Source: Oscillatoriales cyanobacterium CG2_30_40_61
Lineage (GTDB): Bacteria > Cyanobacteriota > Cyanobacteriia > Cyanobacteriales > Microcoleaceae
DNA length: 64,000 bases
Direction: 5' to 3'
NCBI GenBank assembly: GCA_001873365.1
Contig: MNYZ01000049.1
Span: forward strand, 1 to 64,000
Shown: positions 32,044 to 41,739 of the stretch, one piece after another
Numbering within the stretch: the first letter of the stretch is position 1
How the letters are laid out: each line of letters opens with the position of its first letter
The notes under the pieces: generated by a model
What the model saw: the letters and a program-made list of their open reading frames with translations, nothing else
Told to the model about the DNA's origin: nothing
Database searches by the model: none
Program-made: the position numbers and the translations under genes

Positions 32044-32372
32044 CGTTGTTCGTTTTCAATGTTCCTAATCTATTGTTGCACCAAGTCGGGTGCTAAGTGT
32101 TTGTTGTTGATTGTTGATTAAGGGATTGAAGCTCAAACCCTGAAATTCTAGGGATTTTGTGTTATAATCAAGGCGTCAATGTACTCAAATATTGCTAGAA
32201 AAGCAAGATTAATGATTCTAGCTCCTATAATAATGTTTTACAGAAAACAAGTGCCTATGCTTGGTGGCATGGTTTGTGAAAAGTAGGTAAAAACACAAAT
32301 CAAATGTTATAGAGTCTGTCGTATGGGTGTTGCCAGTTCTCCGTTCAATAGTACAAAGCAATCTCAAACATC

Positions 32373-34058
32373 ATGAGCTACTGTGTCAATCCAGCCTGCC
32401 CTGAACCTGAAAATTTAGATGATGCCATTAAGTGTAAGGCTTGTGGTTCAAAATTGCTACTGAGAAATCGCTATCAAGTGATTCAACCTTTGGGAAAAGG
32501 AGGATTTGGAGCGACGTTTCTGGCGGCTGATATGTCCTTACCCGGAAATCCTAATTGTGTAGTTAAACAACTGCGCCCCACAGCCACATCAGCCCGTATT
32601 TTAGAAATGGCGCGGGAGTTATTTCAACGGGAAGCAAAAACCCTGGGTAAAATTGGTGATCATCCCCAGATTCCTCGCCTGATTGATTATTTTATTGGGG
32701 GAAAACAATTTTATCTAGTACAAGAATATGTTGATGGTTATACATTAAAACAAGAAGTCAAGGGACAAGGAATTTTTGACGAAGCCCAGACAAAAAAATT
32801 TCTGCGGGAAATTCTACCTATATTAGATTATATTCACAGTCAAGAAGTGATTCATAGAGATATTAAACCCGCTAATATTTTACGACGTCGAATAGATCAA
32901 AATTTGGTTTTAATTGACTTTGGAGCGGTTAAAGATCAAGTAAACCAAGCGACGATGATGGGAACTGGACAAACAGCTTTTACTAATTTTGCCATCGGTA
33001 CATCAGGGTTTGCACCCCCGGAGCAAATGGCTTTACGTCCGGTTTATGCTAGTGATATTTATGCGGTTGGGATGACCTGTGTTTATTTGATGACCGGGAA
33101 ATCTCCTAATTCCTTTGAAAGTAACCAAGTCACAGGGGAAATTTTATGGCAACCCCATTTAGATGTGAGTGATTCCTTTGGGAGTATATTGCAACGAATG
33201 TTAGAATTTTCGGTGCAGTATCGCTATCAATCGGCCCAAGATGTTCTGCGAGCCTTAGATTCTGAATTTACCTATAGCGGTCTTTCCGACGGGATGGTGA
33301 TGCAGCAGAAATCTAACCCAAATTCTAATACAAATAATTCAAAATTACCAACTTCTCCGGATGAAGCGACGGTTTTTAATGAAAATACCGGGTTAATGTT
33401 ACCTTCAGAACGAATAGGAGCACAAATCCGAGAAAGAAAGCAACGGTTAGGCCAGAAAAAATCAGGAAAACTAGGAGGAGATCAGGATATTTATGATCAA
33501 ACTTCTCTGATTAGTGGTTTTAGTTCCACTCAAGGTGCTCCGGTGAGCATGATCTCGGATTCCCGTAATAATCGCCCTTTAAATTCTACTTCTGTCCCTG
33601 TAAATTCAGTCCCAAAATGGAATGAAAATACATTAAAAACTGCCTATACAAAAGGTAGACGAGATTTTGCCGACTGTGAATTAACGGGTTTGAATTTAGA
33701 AAATTTTGATGCTTCTGGAGCCAATTTTTATGAATCTCGTTTAAGCAATACCAATTTTCAAGGGGCAGATTTAACCGAAGCCAATTTTGGTCGAGCTAGA
33801 TTAACCAATGTCAATCTCAGAAATGCCAAATTAGTCAAAGCCTACATGAGTAATGCTAATTTAGAAAAAGCTGATCTTCGGGGTGCAAATCTGAGAAATG
33901 CCTGTTTAAATCGGGCTAATTTACGCGGGGTAAATCTATGCGGTGCAAATCTTACCGATGCCATTGTCACCGACGAACAATTAGCCATGGCTAAACTGAA
34001 TGGGCGGACAATTAGACCCAATGGAAAACGCAAAGGCTGGTGGTGGTGGTGGTTTTAA
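32373..34058 (+). CDS. Serine/threonine protein kinase with N-terminal zinc ribbon and C-terminal pentapeptide repeats
   Basis: CVNPACPEP..CKACGSKLLLRNRY; LGKGGFGATFLA, HRDIKPANIL, IDFGAVK; A(D/N)LxxANL pentapeptides; C-terminus KGWWWWWF. Confidence 0.95.
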   Translation: MSYCVNPACPEPENLDDAIKCKACGSKLLLRNRYQVIQPLGKGGFGATFLAADMSLPGNPNCVVKQLRPTATSARILEMARELFQREAKTLGKIGDHPQIPRLIDYFIGGKQFYLVQEYVDGYTLKQEVKGQGIFDEAQTKKFLREILPILDYIHSQEVIHRDIKPANILRRRIDQNLVLIDFGAVKDQVNQATMMGTGQTAFTNFAIGTSGFAPPEQMALRPVYASDIYAVGMTCVYLMTGKSPNSFESNQVTGEILWQPHLDVSDSFGSILQRMLEFSVQYRYQSAQDVLRALDSEFTYSGLSDGMVMQQKSNPNSNTNNSKLPTSPDEATVFNENTGLMLPSERIGAQIRERKQRLGQKKSGKLGGDQDIYDQTSLISGFSSTQGAPVSMISDSRNNRPLNSTSVPVNSVPKWNENTLKTAYTKGRRDFADCELTGLNLENFDASGANFYESRLSNTNFQGADLTEANFGRARLTNVNLRNAKLVKAYMSNANLEKADLRGANLRNACLNRANLRGVNLCGANLTDAIVTDEQLAMAKLNGRTIRPNGKRKGWWWWWF

Positions 34059-34234
34059 AATCGGGTGATCAGACATGGCACAGCAACAGACCGACGGGTT
34101 AGCCGAATAACCGAGAAAATCAGAAAAGACCCACCTTAGTCCGTCCGTACACAGTTGTTTTTACCGAAACAAAACCCTTAAGATGAGAAAAACAGGTTAT
34201 AATTTGTTACGGAAGTTAGCAAAACTTAAGTTTT

Positions 34235-34549
34235 ATGAGTAAACCCGCCGTGAATTCGTTTTTTGTCGGCCGTGCCTTAGCCGAAGGACTGTACGAACAA
34301 CTGGGAAATAGTCTGACCAACGCTCTGAGCGAACTGGGAAAATTTGATGCCGAACAGAAAGAACATCTACGCTCATTTACCCAACAGGTGATGGAGCGCG
34401 CGGCCCAAGAAGTTGCCACCGTTGTCGGCGATAGTAACTTTCCCAGCAACAGTGAACCTGTAGACTTGCAAGCCACTATTGACGAACTGCGGGCCGAAGT
34501 TGCCGAATTGCGCTCCGAATTGCAAAAGTATCGTAATCGTACCGTTTAA
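34235..34549 (+). CDS. Conserved small cyanobacterial hypothetical protein
   Basis: Intact 104-aa ORF with good start context and coiled-coil C-terminus (LQATIDELRAEVAELRSELQKY). Confidence 0.7.
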   Translation: MSKPAVNSFFVGRALAEGLYEQLGNSLTNALSELGKFDAEQKEHLRSFTQQVMERAAQEVATVVGDSNFPSNSEPVDLQATIDELRAEVAELRSELQKYRNRTV

Positions 34550-34593
34550 ACTCTTTTATAGTCAAAATACGCGCTTATTGGGTTAACTTAATT

Positions 34594-36369
34594 GTGGAAA
34601 CGGTTGTGTCAGTTCCTGTTGATCATTCAGTTCGGGGTCGGGTTCACCAACAACGAATTAATCCGCCTTTAGTCCCCCCTCCCGGCAACAATTATGGGGG
34701 AAAAGCCTACCGTTGGAACCGCAAAAATTATTCCAGTCAACGACGTTTTATTGATATTTGGACGTTTGTATTGACCTGGTTAATGTGGTTGTGGATCGAT
34801 GGGAAAAAATGGAGTTACTGGGGCGGTTTTACCGAAGATAAAAAAAATGCTCGTCGTCGAGCACAAGCGATTTGGGTTAGGGAAACCTTTTTAGAGTTAG
34901 GCCCGACTTTCATTAAAGTTGGACAATTATTTTCTACCCGGGCGGATTTGTTCCCGAATGAATATGTCGAAGAACTGTCCAAACTTCAAGATAAAGTTCC
35001 CGCCTTCAGCTATGAACAAAGCGAAGAAATTATCATCGAAGATCTTGGTAAAACCGTTGATGAGTTATTCCAAGATTTTGATCCAATTCCCTTAGCAGCC
35101 GCCAGTTTGGGTCAGGTGCACAAAGCCCAACTGCATTCGGGGGCCGATGTGGTGGTCAAGGTTCAGCGCCCCGGACTAAAAAAATTATTTGAAATTGATT
35201 TAGCAATTTTACGGGGGATTGCCCGTTATTTTCAAAATCATCCCCGTTGGGGAAAAGGTCGAGATTGGGTAGGAATTTATGATGAATGTTGTCGGATTTT
35301 ATGGTTAGAAATTGACTACCTGAATGAAGGTCGCAATGCCGATACCTTTAGGCGTAATTTCCGCAATTGTGATTGGGTGAAAGTACCCAGGGTTTCTTGG
35401 CAATATACTTCCCCCCGAGTTCTGACTTTAGAGTATCTTCCGGGGATTAAAATTAGCAATTATGAAGCCCTAGAAGCCTCGGGACTTGACCGCAAAGAAC
35501 TGGCACAAATGGGAGCCAAGGCCTATTTAGAACAACTGCTTAACCATGGCTTTTTCCATGCTGACCCCCACCCGGGGAATATTGCCGTCAGTCCGGGGGG
35601 AGAATTGATTTTTTATGATTTTGGCATGATGGGACAAATTACGTCCAATCTGCGGGAAAAACTGATGGAAACCCTGTTTGGCATCACTCAAAAAGATGGC
35701 GATCGGGTGGTCAAATCCCTAATTGCCATGGAGGCGATCGCACCTACGGGGGATATAGGCCCGGTGCGTCGGTCGGTTCAGTATATGCTGGATAACTTCA
35801 TGGATCAACCGTTTGAAAATCAATCGATTGCCGCCATTAGTGATGATTTATATGAAATTGCTTATGACCAACCGTTTCGTTTTCCCGCTACCTTTACCTT
35901 TGTGATGCGGGCATTTTCTACCTTAGAAGGAGTAGGAAAAGGACTCGACCCCGAATTCAACTTTATGGAGGTGGCACAGCCGTTTGCCATGCAGCTTATG
36001 TCTAATGGAAATCTTCCCAATACTGCCAATAGTATTTTTAATGAATTCAGCCGCCAAGCGGTTCAAGTTGGTTCCTCGGCCTTTGGATTACCCGGACGCA
36101 TTGAAGATACCCTCGAGAAACTCGAACAGGGGGATATCCGAATGCGGGTGCGTCTGGCCGAAACAGACCGGGCGTTAAGACGGATGAGTAATGTGCAAAT
36201 GGGGACGAATTACACCGTCTTGATCGCTGCCTTGACTCTATCAGCCACACTGTTATTCATTAGTGATAAAGTGGGATTAGCCCTGTTTGTAATATTCTTA
36301 GCTGTTACTCTGGGGATTACTTTCTTGAGACTATTACGACGGATTGATCGTTTGGATCGAATGATGTAA
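34594..36369 (+). CDS. ABC1/UbiB/AarF family atypical kinase (GTG start)
   Basis: LGPTFIKVGQLFSTRADLFPNEYVEELSKLQDKVPAF, AAASLGQVHKAQL, NHGFFHADPHPGNI, FYDFGMMG. Confidence 0.97.
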   Translation: METVVSVPVDHSVRGRVHQQRINPPLVPPPGNNYGGKAYRWNRKNYSSQRRFIDIWTFVLTWLMWLWIDGKKWSYWGGFTEDKKNARRRAQAIWVRETFLELGPTFIKVGQLFSTRADLFPNEYVEELSKLQDKVPAFSYEQSEEIIIEDLGKTVDELFQDFDPIPLAAASLGQVHKAQLHSGADVVVKVQRPGLKKLFEIDLAILRGIARYFQNHPRWGKGRDWVGIYDECCRILWLEIDYLNEGRNADTFRRNFRNCDWVKVPRVSWQYTSPRVLTLEYLPGIKISNYEALEASGLDRKELAQMGAKAYLEQLLNHGFFHADPHPGNIAVSPGGELIFYDFGMMGQITSNLREKLMETLFGITQKDGDRVVKSLIAMEAIAPTGDIGPVRRSVQYMLDNFMDQPFENQSIAAISDDLYEIAYDQPFRFPATFTFVMRAFSTLEGVGKGLDPEFNFMEVAQPFAMQLMSNGNLPNTANSIFNEFSRQAVQVGSSAFGLPGRIEDTLEKLEQGDIRMRVRLAETDRALRRMSNVQMGTNYTVLIAALTLSATLLFISDKVGLALFVIFLAVTLGITFLRLLRRIDRLDRMM

Positions 36370-36486
36370 ATATCTCATCTACTCGTCAACTGTTTTGTCA
36401 TCCGGCTAAGTGATTCTCGTGGGTAAATATAGGGAAATTTGATAACCCAACCCGCTTGGGAGTTAAAGGTCAATCTTTACTTGTTT

Positions 36487-37212
36487 ATGAAACGTTATTT
36501 TGCTGGCATGACGGATACGGGCAATGTTCGTAACGTCAACCAAGATTCTTACTATATTGATCCTGAAGGCCGTTTTTTTATTGTCGCCGATGGTATGGGT
36601 GGACACGCCGGTGGTCAGGAAGCTAGTCTGATTGCCACTAAAACCATTAAAGAACACATCCTGAAACATTGGGATAGTTCTAAAAAATCGGACAGTATTC
36701 TCAAAGAGGCGTTTGTCGCCGCTAACCAGGCACTTTTAGATGATCAAGACAAACATCCTGAACTCAGGGATATGGGAACAACGGGGGTTGTGGCTTTATT
36801 CCGGGATCAGGATAGTCCTTGGTTTGCTAATGTGGGTGATTCCCGTTTATATCGTTTACGCGGACATCAGTTAGAGCAAATTACAGAGGATCAAACTTGG
36901 GTTGCCCAAGCCGTCAAACGGAATGCTTTAACTCAGGATGAAGCTCGCAGCCATCCTTGGCGTCATGTTCTGTCCCAATGTTTGGGACGGGCCGATCTCT
37001 CGGAAATTGCCATTGCTCAGATAGATGTTCAGTCGGGAGATCGCCTATTATTATGTAGTGATGGTCTGACCGAAGAACTATCGGATGGGATTATTGCTTC
37101 CCACCTGAAATCGATTCGAGCCTGCGATACGGCGGCGACAACCCTAATCAAAGCTGCTAAAGATCGGGAGGGCAAGGATAATATTACGGTGATTGTGATC
37201 GCGATTGATTAA
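36487..37212 (+). CDS. PP2C-family (Stp1-like) serine/threonine phosphatase; track ORF starts at TTG 36439
   Basis: MKRYFAGMTDTGNVRNVNQDSYYIDPEGRFFIVADGMGGHAGG, NVGDSRLYRLR, LLLCSDGLTEEL, DNITVIVI. Confidence 0.95.
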   Translation: MKRYFAGMTDTGNVRNVNQDSYYIDPEGRFFIVADGMGGHAGGQEASLIATKTIKEHILKHWDSSKKSDSILKEAFVAANQALLDDQDKHPELRDMGTTGVVALFRDQDSPWFANVGDSRLYRLRGHQLEQITEDQTWVAQAVKRNALTQDEARSHPWRHVLSQCLGRADLSEIAIAQIDVQSGDRLLLCSDGLTEELSDGIIASHLKSIRACDTAATTLIKAAKDREGKDNITVIVIAID

Positions 37213-37228
37213 ATAAATAGTTAATCCC

Positions 37229-38386
37229 ATGCGTGTGATTGGTTTGATTAGTGGGACTTCGGTGGATGGGATTGACGGGGCCATGGTGGAAATTTCAGGT
37301 TCCCAAGAGGATCTGAAACTGGAATTCTTGACAGGAACAACAATTTCTTATCCTTCGGAGTTGCGATCGCAAATTTTGGACGTATGCGCTGGAAAGCCCC
37401 TATCCCTGTCCGAACTTGCGGAATTAGATGATGCGATCGCTACGGTTTTTGCCCATGCTGCTTTAACTCTACAACAGTCCTCTGAACCGGCGGAACTGAT
37501 CGGCTCCCACGGTCAAACGGTGTTTCATCGTCCCCCCCAAGGCAATCAACTCGGTTACAGTCTGCAACTGGGACGGGGAGAGGTGATCGCCCGGTTAACA
37601 GGTTTAACCACCGTCAGTAATTTTCGGGTAGCCGATATCGCCGCCGGAGGTCACGGCGCCCCCCTAGTTCCGATTCTCGATACCTATTTCCTCCGCCATC
37701 CTGACTATAATCGCTGCATTCAAAATTTAGGGGGAATTGGCAATGTTACTTATCTTCCTAAAACCGATCACCCAATCTTGGGCTGGGATACGGGGCCGGG
37801 AAATGCCTTAATAGATTTAGCCGTACAGTATTTTTCTGGAGGCTCTCAAACCTATGACCGGGACGGAGCTTGGGCGGCGACGGGAACCCCCTGTATGGCC
37901 CTAGTCCAACAATGGTTACAGCAGGATTTTTTTCAGCAACCGCCCCCGAAATCAACGGGACGGGAATTATTTGGGGTGGAATATTGGCAACGCTGTTTAA
38001 CCGAAGCTGAACCCTATAATTTAAGTTCTGGGGATATTTTAGCCACCTTAACGGAATTAACCGCCGTTTCGATTTATCGGAGTTATTGTCAATTTTTACC
38101 CCAGTTACCCGATCAGATTCTATTATGTGGGGGTGGTAGCCATAACCATTATTTAACACAGCGTTTACAAACTTTATTCGCCCCAATTCCCGTTTTTTCT
38201 ACTTCCGAACTAGGCTTAAATGCTGATTTTAAAGAAGCGATCGCTTTTGCTGTTTTAGCCTATTGGCGACTATTAGAAATTCCGGGGAATTTACCCTCGG
38301 TAACGGGCGCGGTTTCGGAAGTTTTATTGGGAGAAATTCACCCGGTCTTGACTCCTAACGTGATAAGATCCACATCAATAACTTAA
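37229..38386 (+). CDS. anmK: Anhydro-N-acetylmuramic acid kinase
   Basis: [49 protein letters not shown]. Confidence 0.95.
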   Translation: MRVIGLISGTSVDGIDGAMVEISGSQEDLKLEFLTGTTISYPSELRSQILDVCAGKPLSLSELAELDDAIATVFAHAALTLQQSSEPAELIGSHGQTVFHRPPQGNQLGYSLQLGRGEVIARLTGLTTVSNFRVADIAAGGHGAPLVPILDTYFLRHPDYNRCIQNLGGIGNVTYLPKTDHPILGWDTGPGNALIDLAVQYFSGGSQTYDRDGAWAATGTPCMALVQQWLQQDFFQQPPPKSTGRELFGVEYWQRCLTEAEPYNLSSGDILATLTELTAVSIYRSYCQFLPQLPDQILLCGGGSHNHYLTQRLQTLFAPIPVFSTSELGLNADFKEAIAFAVLAYWRLLEIPGNLPSVTGAVSEVLLGEIHPVLTPNVIRSTSIT

Positions 38387-38430
38387 ATCGATAGGATTTT
38401 TTCGATCTTGGTGCAAATAAGGGTAGCACT

Positions 38431-38880
38431 GTGACTCACACATTTTTGATGGAATCTGGTCAATGGTTAATAGAAGGAAATTGGATTGATCGGAGTCAAA
38501 TGCCAATTTCCCTTCGCGGAAAAACCGTGGTTGCTTGGCATCAAAGCGACTGGTTTAGTATGGTGACAAAATTAGTTTTCCCTAATAGCGATCGCGAAGA
38601 TATTATTTTACAGTATCGGGGACGATTAGATGGTAATGAGAGAGAATATACCTTTGTTTTACAACATAGTCAACTCGGAAAAATTGAAGGCGAAGGTTTA
38701 ATTAACCCCGAATCTATTGTCCAACGTTATCGAGTTTTAGGAGATGAACGTCAACGTCGGAATGGCTTTGAAACCATCAGAAAAGTCGATTCTAACCACT
38801 ACTATTATTGTAGTGGAATTATGGCGGGGCATTCTTTGAATTTAATTAGTGTGATGGAAGCGACCCTAGAACGTAAATAA
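38431..38880 (+). CDS. Conserved hypothetical protein (GTG start)
   Basis: Intact 149-aa ORF; beta-rich; no family confidently recognised. Confidence 0.7.
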   Translation: MTHTFLMESGQWLIEGNWIDRSQMPISLRGKTVVAWHQSDWFSMVTKLVFPNSDREDIILQYRGRLDGNEREYTFVLQHSQLGKIEGEGLINPESIVQRYRVLGDERQRRNGFETIRKVDSNHYYYCSGIMAGHSLNLISVMEATLERK

Positions 38881-38970
38881 TAAATAAATAAGTATTCAGG
38901 GTTGATATTAGATATCAATTTAACCCCCAGTGATTTAACCTCAGCAGTTTGACGCCCCATTACCCCTAAA

Positions 38971-38993
38971 TTGTTTCCGAGGGACGGAAACAA
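38971..38993 (-). terminator. Hairpin 3' of nblA
   Basis: TTGTTTCCG (38971-38979) / CGGAAACAA (38985-38993). Confidence 0.5.
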
Positions 38994-39032
38994 GTTAAGG
39001 GTAGAGGTCGCCGACTGCAATCGTTTCAATGT

Positions 39033-39230
39033 CTACTCCTGGGCAAAATTGGGTTCGAGTCCCCAATGGTGTTTGAGAAAATGTTGATACATATTTTCTC
39101 TGACCATCATGTGTTCATAGAGGTTGATCAGAAACTCTTGAGCCTGTTCTGGACTCATTTGACCGACTTGCATCTTGAAGGAAGTGAGGTTGAATTGTTG
39201 CTCAAGAGATAATTCTGCGGGTTGGTTCAT
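39033..39230 (-). CDS. nblA: Phycobilisome degradation protein NblA
   Basis: LSLEQQFNLTSFKMQVGQMSPEQAQEFLINLYEHMMVRENMYQHFLKHHWGL. Confidence 0.93.
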   Translation of the reverse strand: MNQPAELSLEQQFNLTSFKMQVGQMSPEQAQEFLINLYEHMMVRENMYQHFLKHHWGLEPNFAQE

Positions 39231-39494
39231 GGGTGACTCCTTACGGGTTCTCCAGTATTGTTAACAAGTGTAACAAGTATTTGACAAATTGTCTACTATC
39301 CTCTAGGAAGATAGGTATAATTATGAAGATAGCAAATATTTTTAGAGCTGGTGTAGCATAGGATACGAGTTTTCACCACAATAGCTAGAGATGCTAAGAC
39401 TCAATGATTGCGGAATCCTTCAAGTTGGATGTGTTAAAGTAATATAGGGGATTTAAAAATCTTATTTTGGACTCATAAGGACGCGAAATTTAAT

Positions 39495-39719
39495 ATGACT
39501 CTTGCTAAGACAGATCAGCCTAGACCTTTGTGGAGTCGGTTCCGTTTTCTTCCCTACGGTGTACTGGGTCTGCTGATTTTTTATTTCAATTCGACTTGGG
39601 ATTCTAATATTTTTGTTAAAGGATATTTAACACTCCTAGAAGTACAAACTTCTACGGTTTTGTTATACTTTATGATGGCTAGGCTTTCCAAAAGCCCAAA
39701 CCGCAAAATCGATCTTTAA
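39495..39719 (+). CDS. Small membrane protein, unknown function
   Basis: 74-aa ORF with two hydrophobic segments. Confidence 0.6.
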   Translation: MTLAKTDQPRPLWSRFRFLPYGVLGLLIFYFNSTWDSNIFVKGYLTLLEVQTSTVLLYFMMARLSKSPNRKIDL

Positions 39720-39778
39720 TTCCTACTGATCTAACTTTGATTAGTCTTTTGAATATTTTAAATTCAGGAGAATACCTC

Positions 39779-40126
39779 ATGAAAAATAAATTTTTAGCCG
39801 CCTTACTTGCTTTCTTCTTAGGTGCATTTGGGATTCATAAGTTTTATTTAGGGGAAAATTTTGGCGGAATTCTCTATTTTCTATTTTCGTGGACTTTTGT
39901 TCCCGCTATTCTCGCCTTCTTTGATTTTCTGGGTTTATTATTAATGTCTGAGCAAACCTTTAATGCTAAATTTAATCCCGGTTTTTACAATGCCACTTTA
40001 AACGGGACTAATTCTCGTCAAGACGTGACCATCGCCATTGCTCAATTGAAAAAACTCTATGATCAAGACGCAATTACCGCCGAAGAATACGAAGAAAAAC
40101 GTCGCAAATTATTAAATGAATTGTAA
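39779..40126 (+). CDS. TM2 domain protein with SHOCT-like C-terminus; track ORF starts upstream at 39737
   Basis: MKNKFLAALLAFFLGAFGIHKFYLGENFGGILYFLF; LKKLYDQDAITAEEYEEKRRKLLNEL; AGGAG before ATG 39779. Confidence 0.88.
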   Translation: MKNKFLAALLAFFLGAFGIHKFYLGENFGGILYFLFSWTFVPAILAFFDFLGLLLMSEQTFNAKFNPGFYNATLNGTNSRQDVTIAIAQLKKLYDQDAITAEEYEEKRRKLLNEL

Positions 40127-40138
40127 ATATTAATAGGA

Positions 40139-40852
40139 GTGACATTCAAGGTGTCTAATCTATCCCAATGGTTTCAGAAAACCCCCCAGTGGTTATACTG
40201 GTCTTTATTTCCCGTATTAGGAGGATTAGCCATTGTCTATGCGGGAAATAAAACTAAAACTCAATCCTGGGTTTACACTGGTTTAGGGTTGGTGGCGGCG
40301 GCTTTTATTTTATCTAATAGTTCCTTGGCTGGGATTATTTGGATGGCTCAAATTGCTACGGCGATCGCCATAAAAAAAGAATTTCTAGCCAAAACCTATC
40401 CTAATTCTTTAACTAACTCCCATGAATCCCAACTAATTAAATTAATTGCTAAACATCGAGATAAAATTGATATTAATAATTGTTCTAAACATGACTTAGT
40501 TCATGGCTTAGATTTACCGATTGTTTATGCTAATGAAATTGAAGAAATGAAACGGGAAGGCTATAATTTCACCAGTTTAGAAGAACTCTCAGAATTAATT
40601 GGTATCCCTGAAGCCACCTTAACACGCATTGAACCTCTAGTTTCATTTAGTTTTGATATAAATAAAGAAATTCATCATTCCTGGCGACGATTAAATGTTT
40701 TATCCATAGATGAATTAGTCAGTTTAGGACTACATATCAACGCGGCTAAAATTATTGTTTTAGAACGTCAACAGCGCGGTAGTTATAAATCTTTTCTGGA
40801 TTTCAAAAAACGGGCAAAACTACCGTTACATTTATATCGACATCTTTTATAA
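40139..40852 (+). CDS. Membrane protein with C-terminal helix-hairpin-helix repeats (start 40139 or GTG 40151)
   Basis: N-terminal TM segments; INNCSKHDLVHGLDLPIVYANEIEEMKREG and LNVLSIDELVSLGLHINAAKIIVLERQQRG HhH-like units. Confidence 0.75.
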   Translation: MTFKVSNLSQWFQKTPQWLYWSLFPVLGGLAIVYAGNKTKTQSWVYTGLGLVAAAFILSNSSLAGIIWMAQIATAIAIKKEFLAKTYPNSLTNSHESQLIKLIAKHRDKIDINNCSKHDLVHGLDLPIVYANEIEEMKREGYNFTSLEELSELIGIPEATLTRIEPLVSFSFDINKEIHHSWRRLNVLSIDELVSLGLHINAAKIIVLERQQRGSYKSFLDFKKRAKLPLHLYRHLL

Positions 40853-40871
40853 TTATAGATATAGTATACAA

Positions 40872-41288
40872 ATGCCAGCCAAAGATATTTACCATGATAC
40901 CGTTAAAAATGCACTTGTTAAAGACGGCTGGACTATTATCCATGATCCTCTAAGCCTCAAAATAGGTAATAAAGATATTTTCATTGACTTAGCCGCCGAT
41001 AAGTTATTAATTGCTGAAAAGGAGGAACAAAAAATAGCCGTAGAAGTGAAAAGTTTCATTAGTCCATCTGAAATAGAAGATTTAAAAAATGCCCTAGGTC
41101 AATACATTTTATATGAGAAAGTTTTAAGCCATCTGGGTTCTGAAAGAACACTTTATCTAGCGATTCGTGAACCTGTATTTAATCGTTTATTTACAGAAGA
41201 AATTGGCAAAATATTGTTAGAAGATAACACACTTAAATTACTTATTTTTGAACCAGAACAGGAGGTTGTGATTCAATGGATAAACTAA
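40872..41288 (+). CDS. xisH: XisH family protein
   Basis: MPAKDIYHDTVKNALVKDGWTIIHDPLSLKIGNKDIFIDLAADKLLIAEKEEQKIAVEVKSFI..LGQYILYEKVL. Confidence 0.94.
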   Translation: MPAKDIYHDTVKNALVKDGWTIIHDPLSLKIGNKDIFIDLAADKLLIAEKEEQKIAVEVKSFISPSEIEDLKNALGQYILYEKVLSHLGSERTLYLAIREPVFNRLFTEEIGKILLEDNTLKLLIFEPEQEVVIQWIN

Positions 41289-41611
41289 ACCATTACCGCC
41301 AAATTATTGTCACAGTTCTCGATCCTTATAGTCAGATTTCCTATGTTAATGCGAACATTTGGAATCGCAAAATCTTTGATCTGGTGAATGATCAATACTT
41401 AATTATTTCAGAAGGTTGGGAAAATCAACGCCATATTCATAGTTGTTTAATTCATATTGAAATCCTCAATCATAAAGTATGGATTCAGTGTGATAATACA
41501 GAATATGGGATTACTAACGACCTCTTAAAAGCCGGGATATCTCAAGAGGACATTGTTTTAGGATTTCAGGAACCTGCGGTTAGAAAATATACAGGCTTTG
41601 GCGTTGCTTGA
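41276..41611 (+). CDS. xisI: XisI family protein
   Basis: MDKLNHYRQIIVTVLDPYS..HSCLIHIEILNHKVWIQCDNTEYGITNDLLKAGISQEDIVLGFQEPAVRKYTGFGVA. Confidence 0.94.
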   Translation: MDKLNHYRQIIVTVLDPYSQISYVNANIWNRKIFDLVNDQYLIISEGWENQRHIHSCLIHIEILNHKVWIQCDNTEYGITNDLLKAGISQEDIVLGFQEPAVRKYTGFGVA

Positions 41612-41739
41612 AACCCGAACTCACCAGCTAAAAACCTTTAATATATCCTTGATAATCCTTCTTCCTTCCTTTGTGACAAGAGTGCCTTTGTGGTTCCCTT
41701 TTTACTAAATTAAATCTCCAACATAATAAATTACAAACC

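Noticed and set aside
37758-38186. 142-aa antisense ORF in anmK
   Set aside because: Antisense to conserved kinase motifs; spurious.
39045-39065. tRNA-like T-arm string (tgggttcgagtccccaatg)
   Set aside because: It lies inside nblA (codons for HHWGLEPNF on the minus strand), and no acceptor or anticodon stem could be placed around it.
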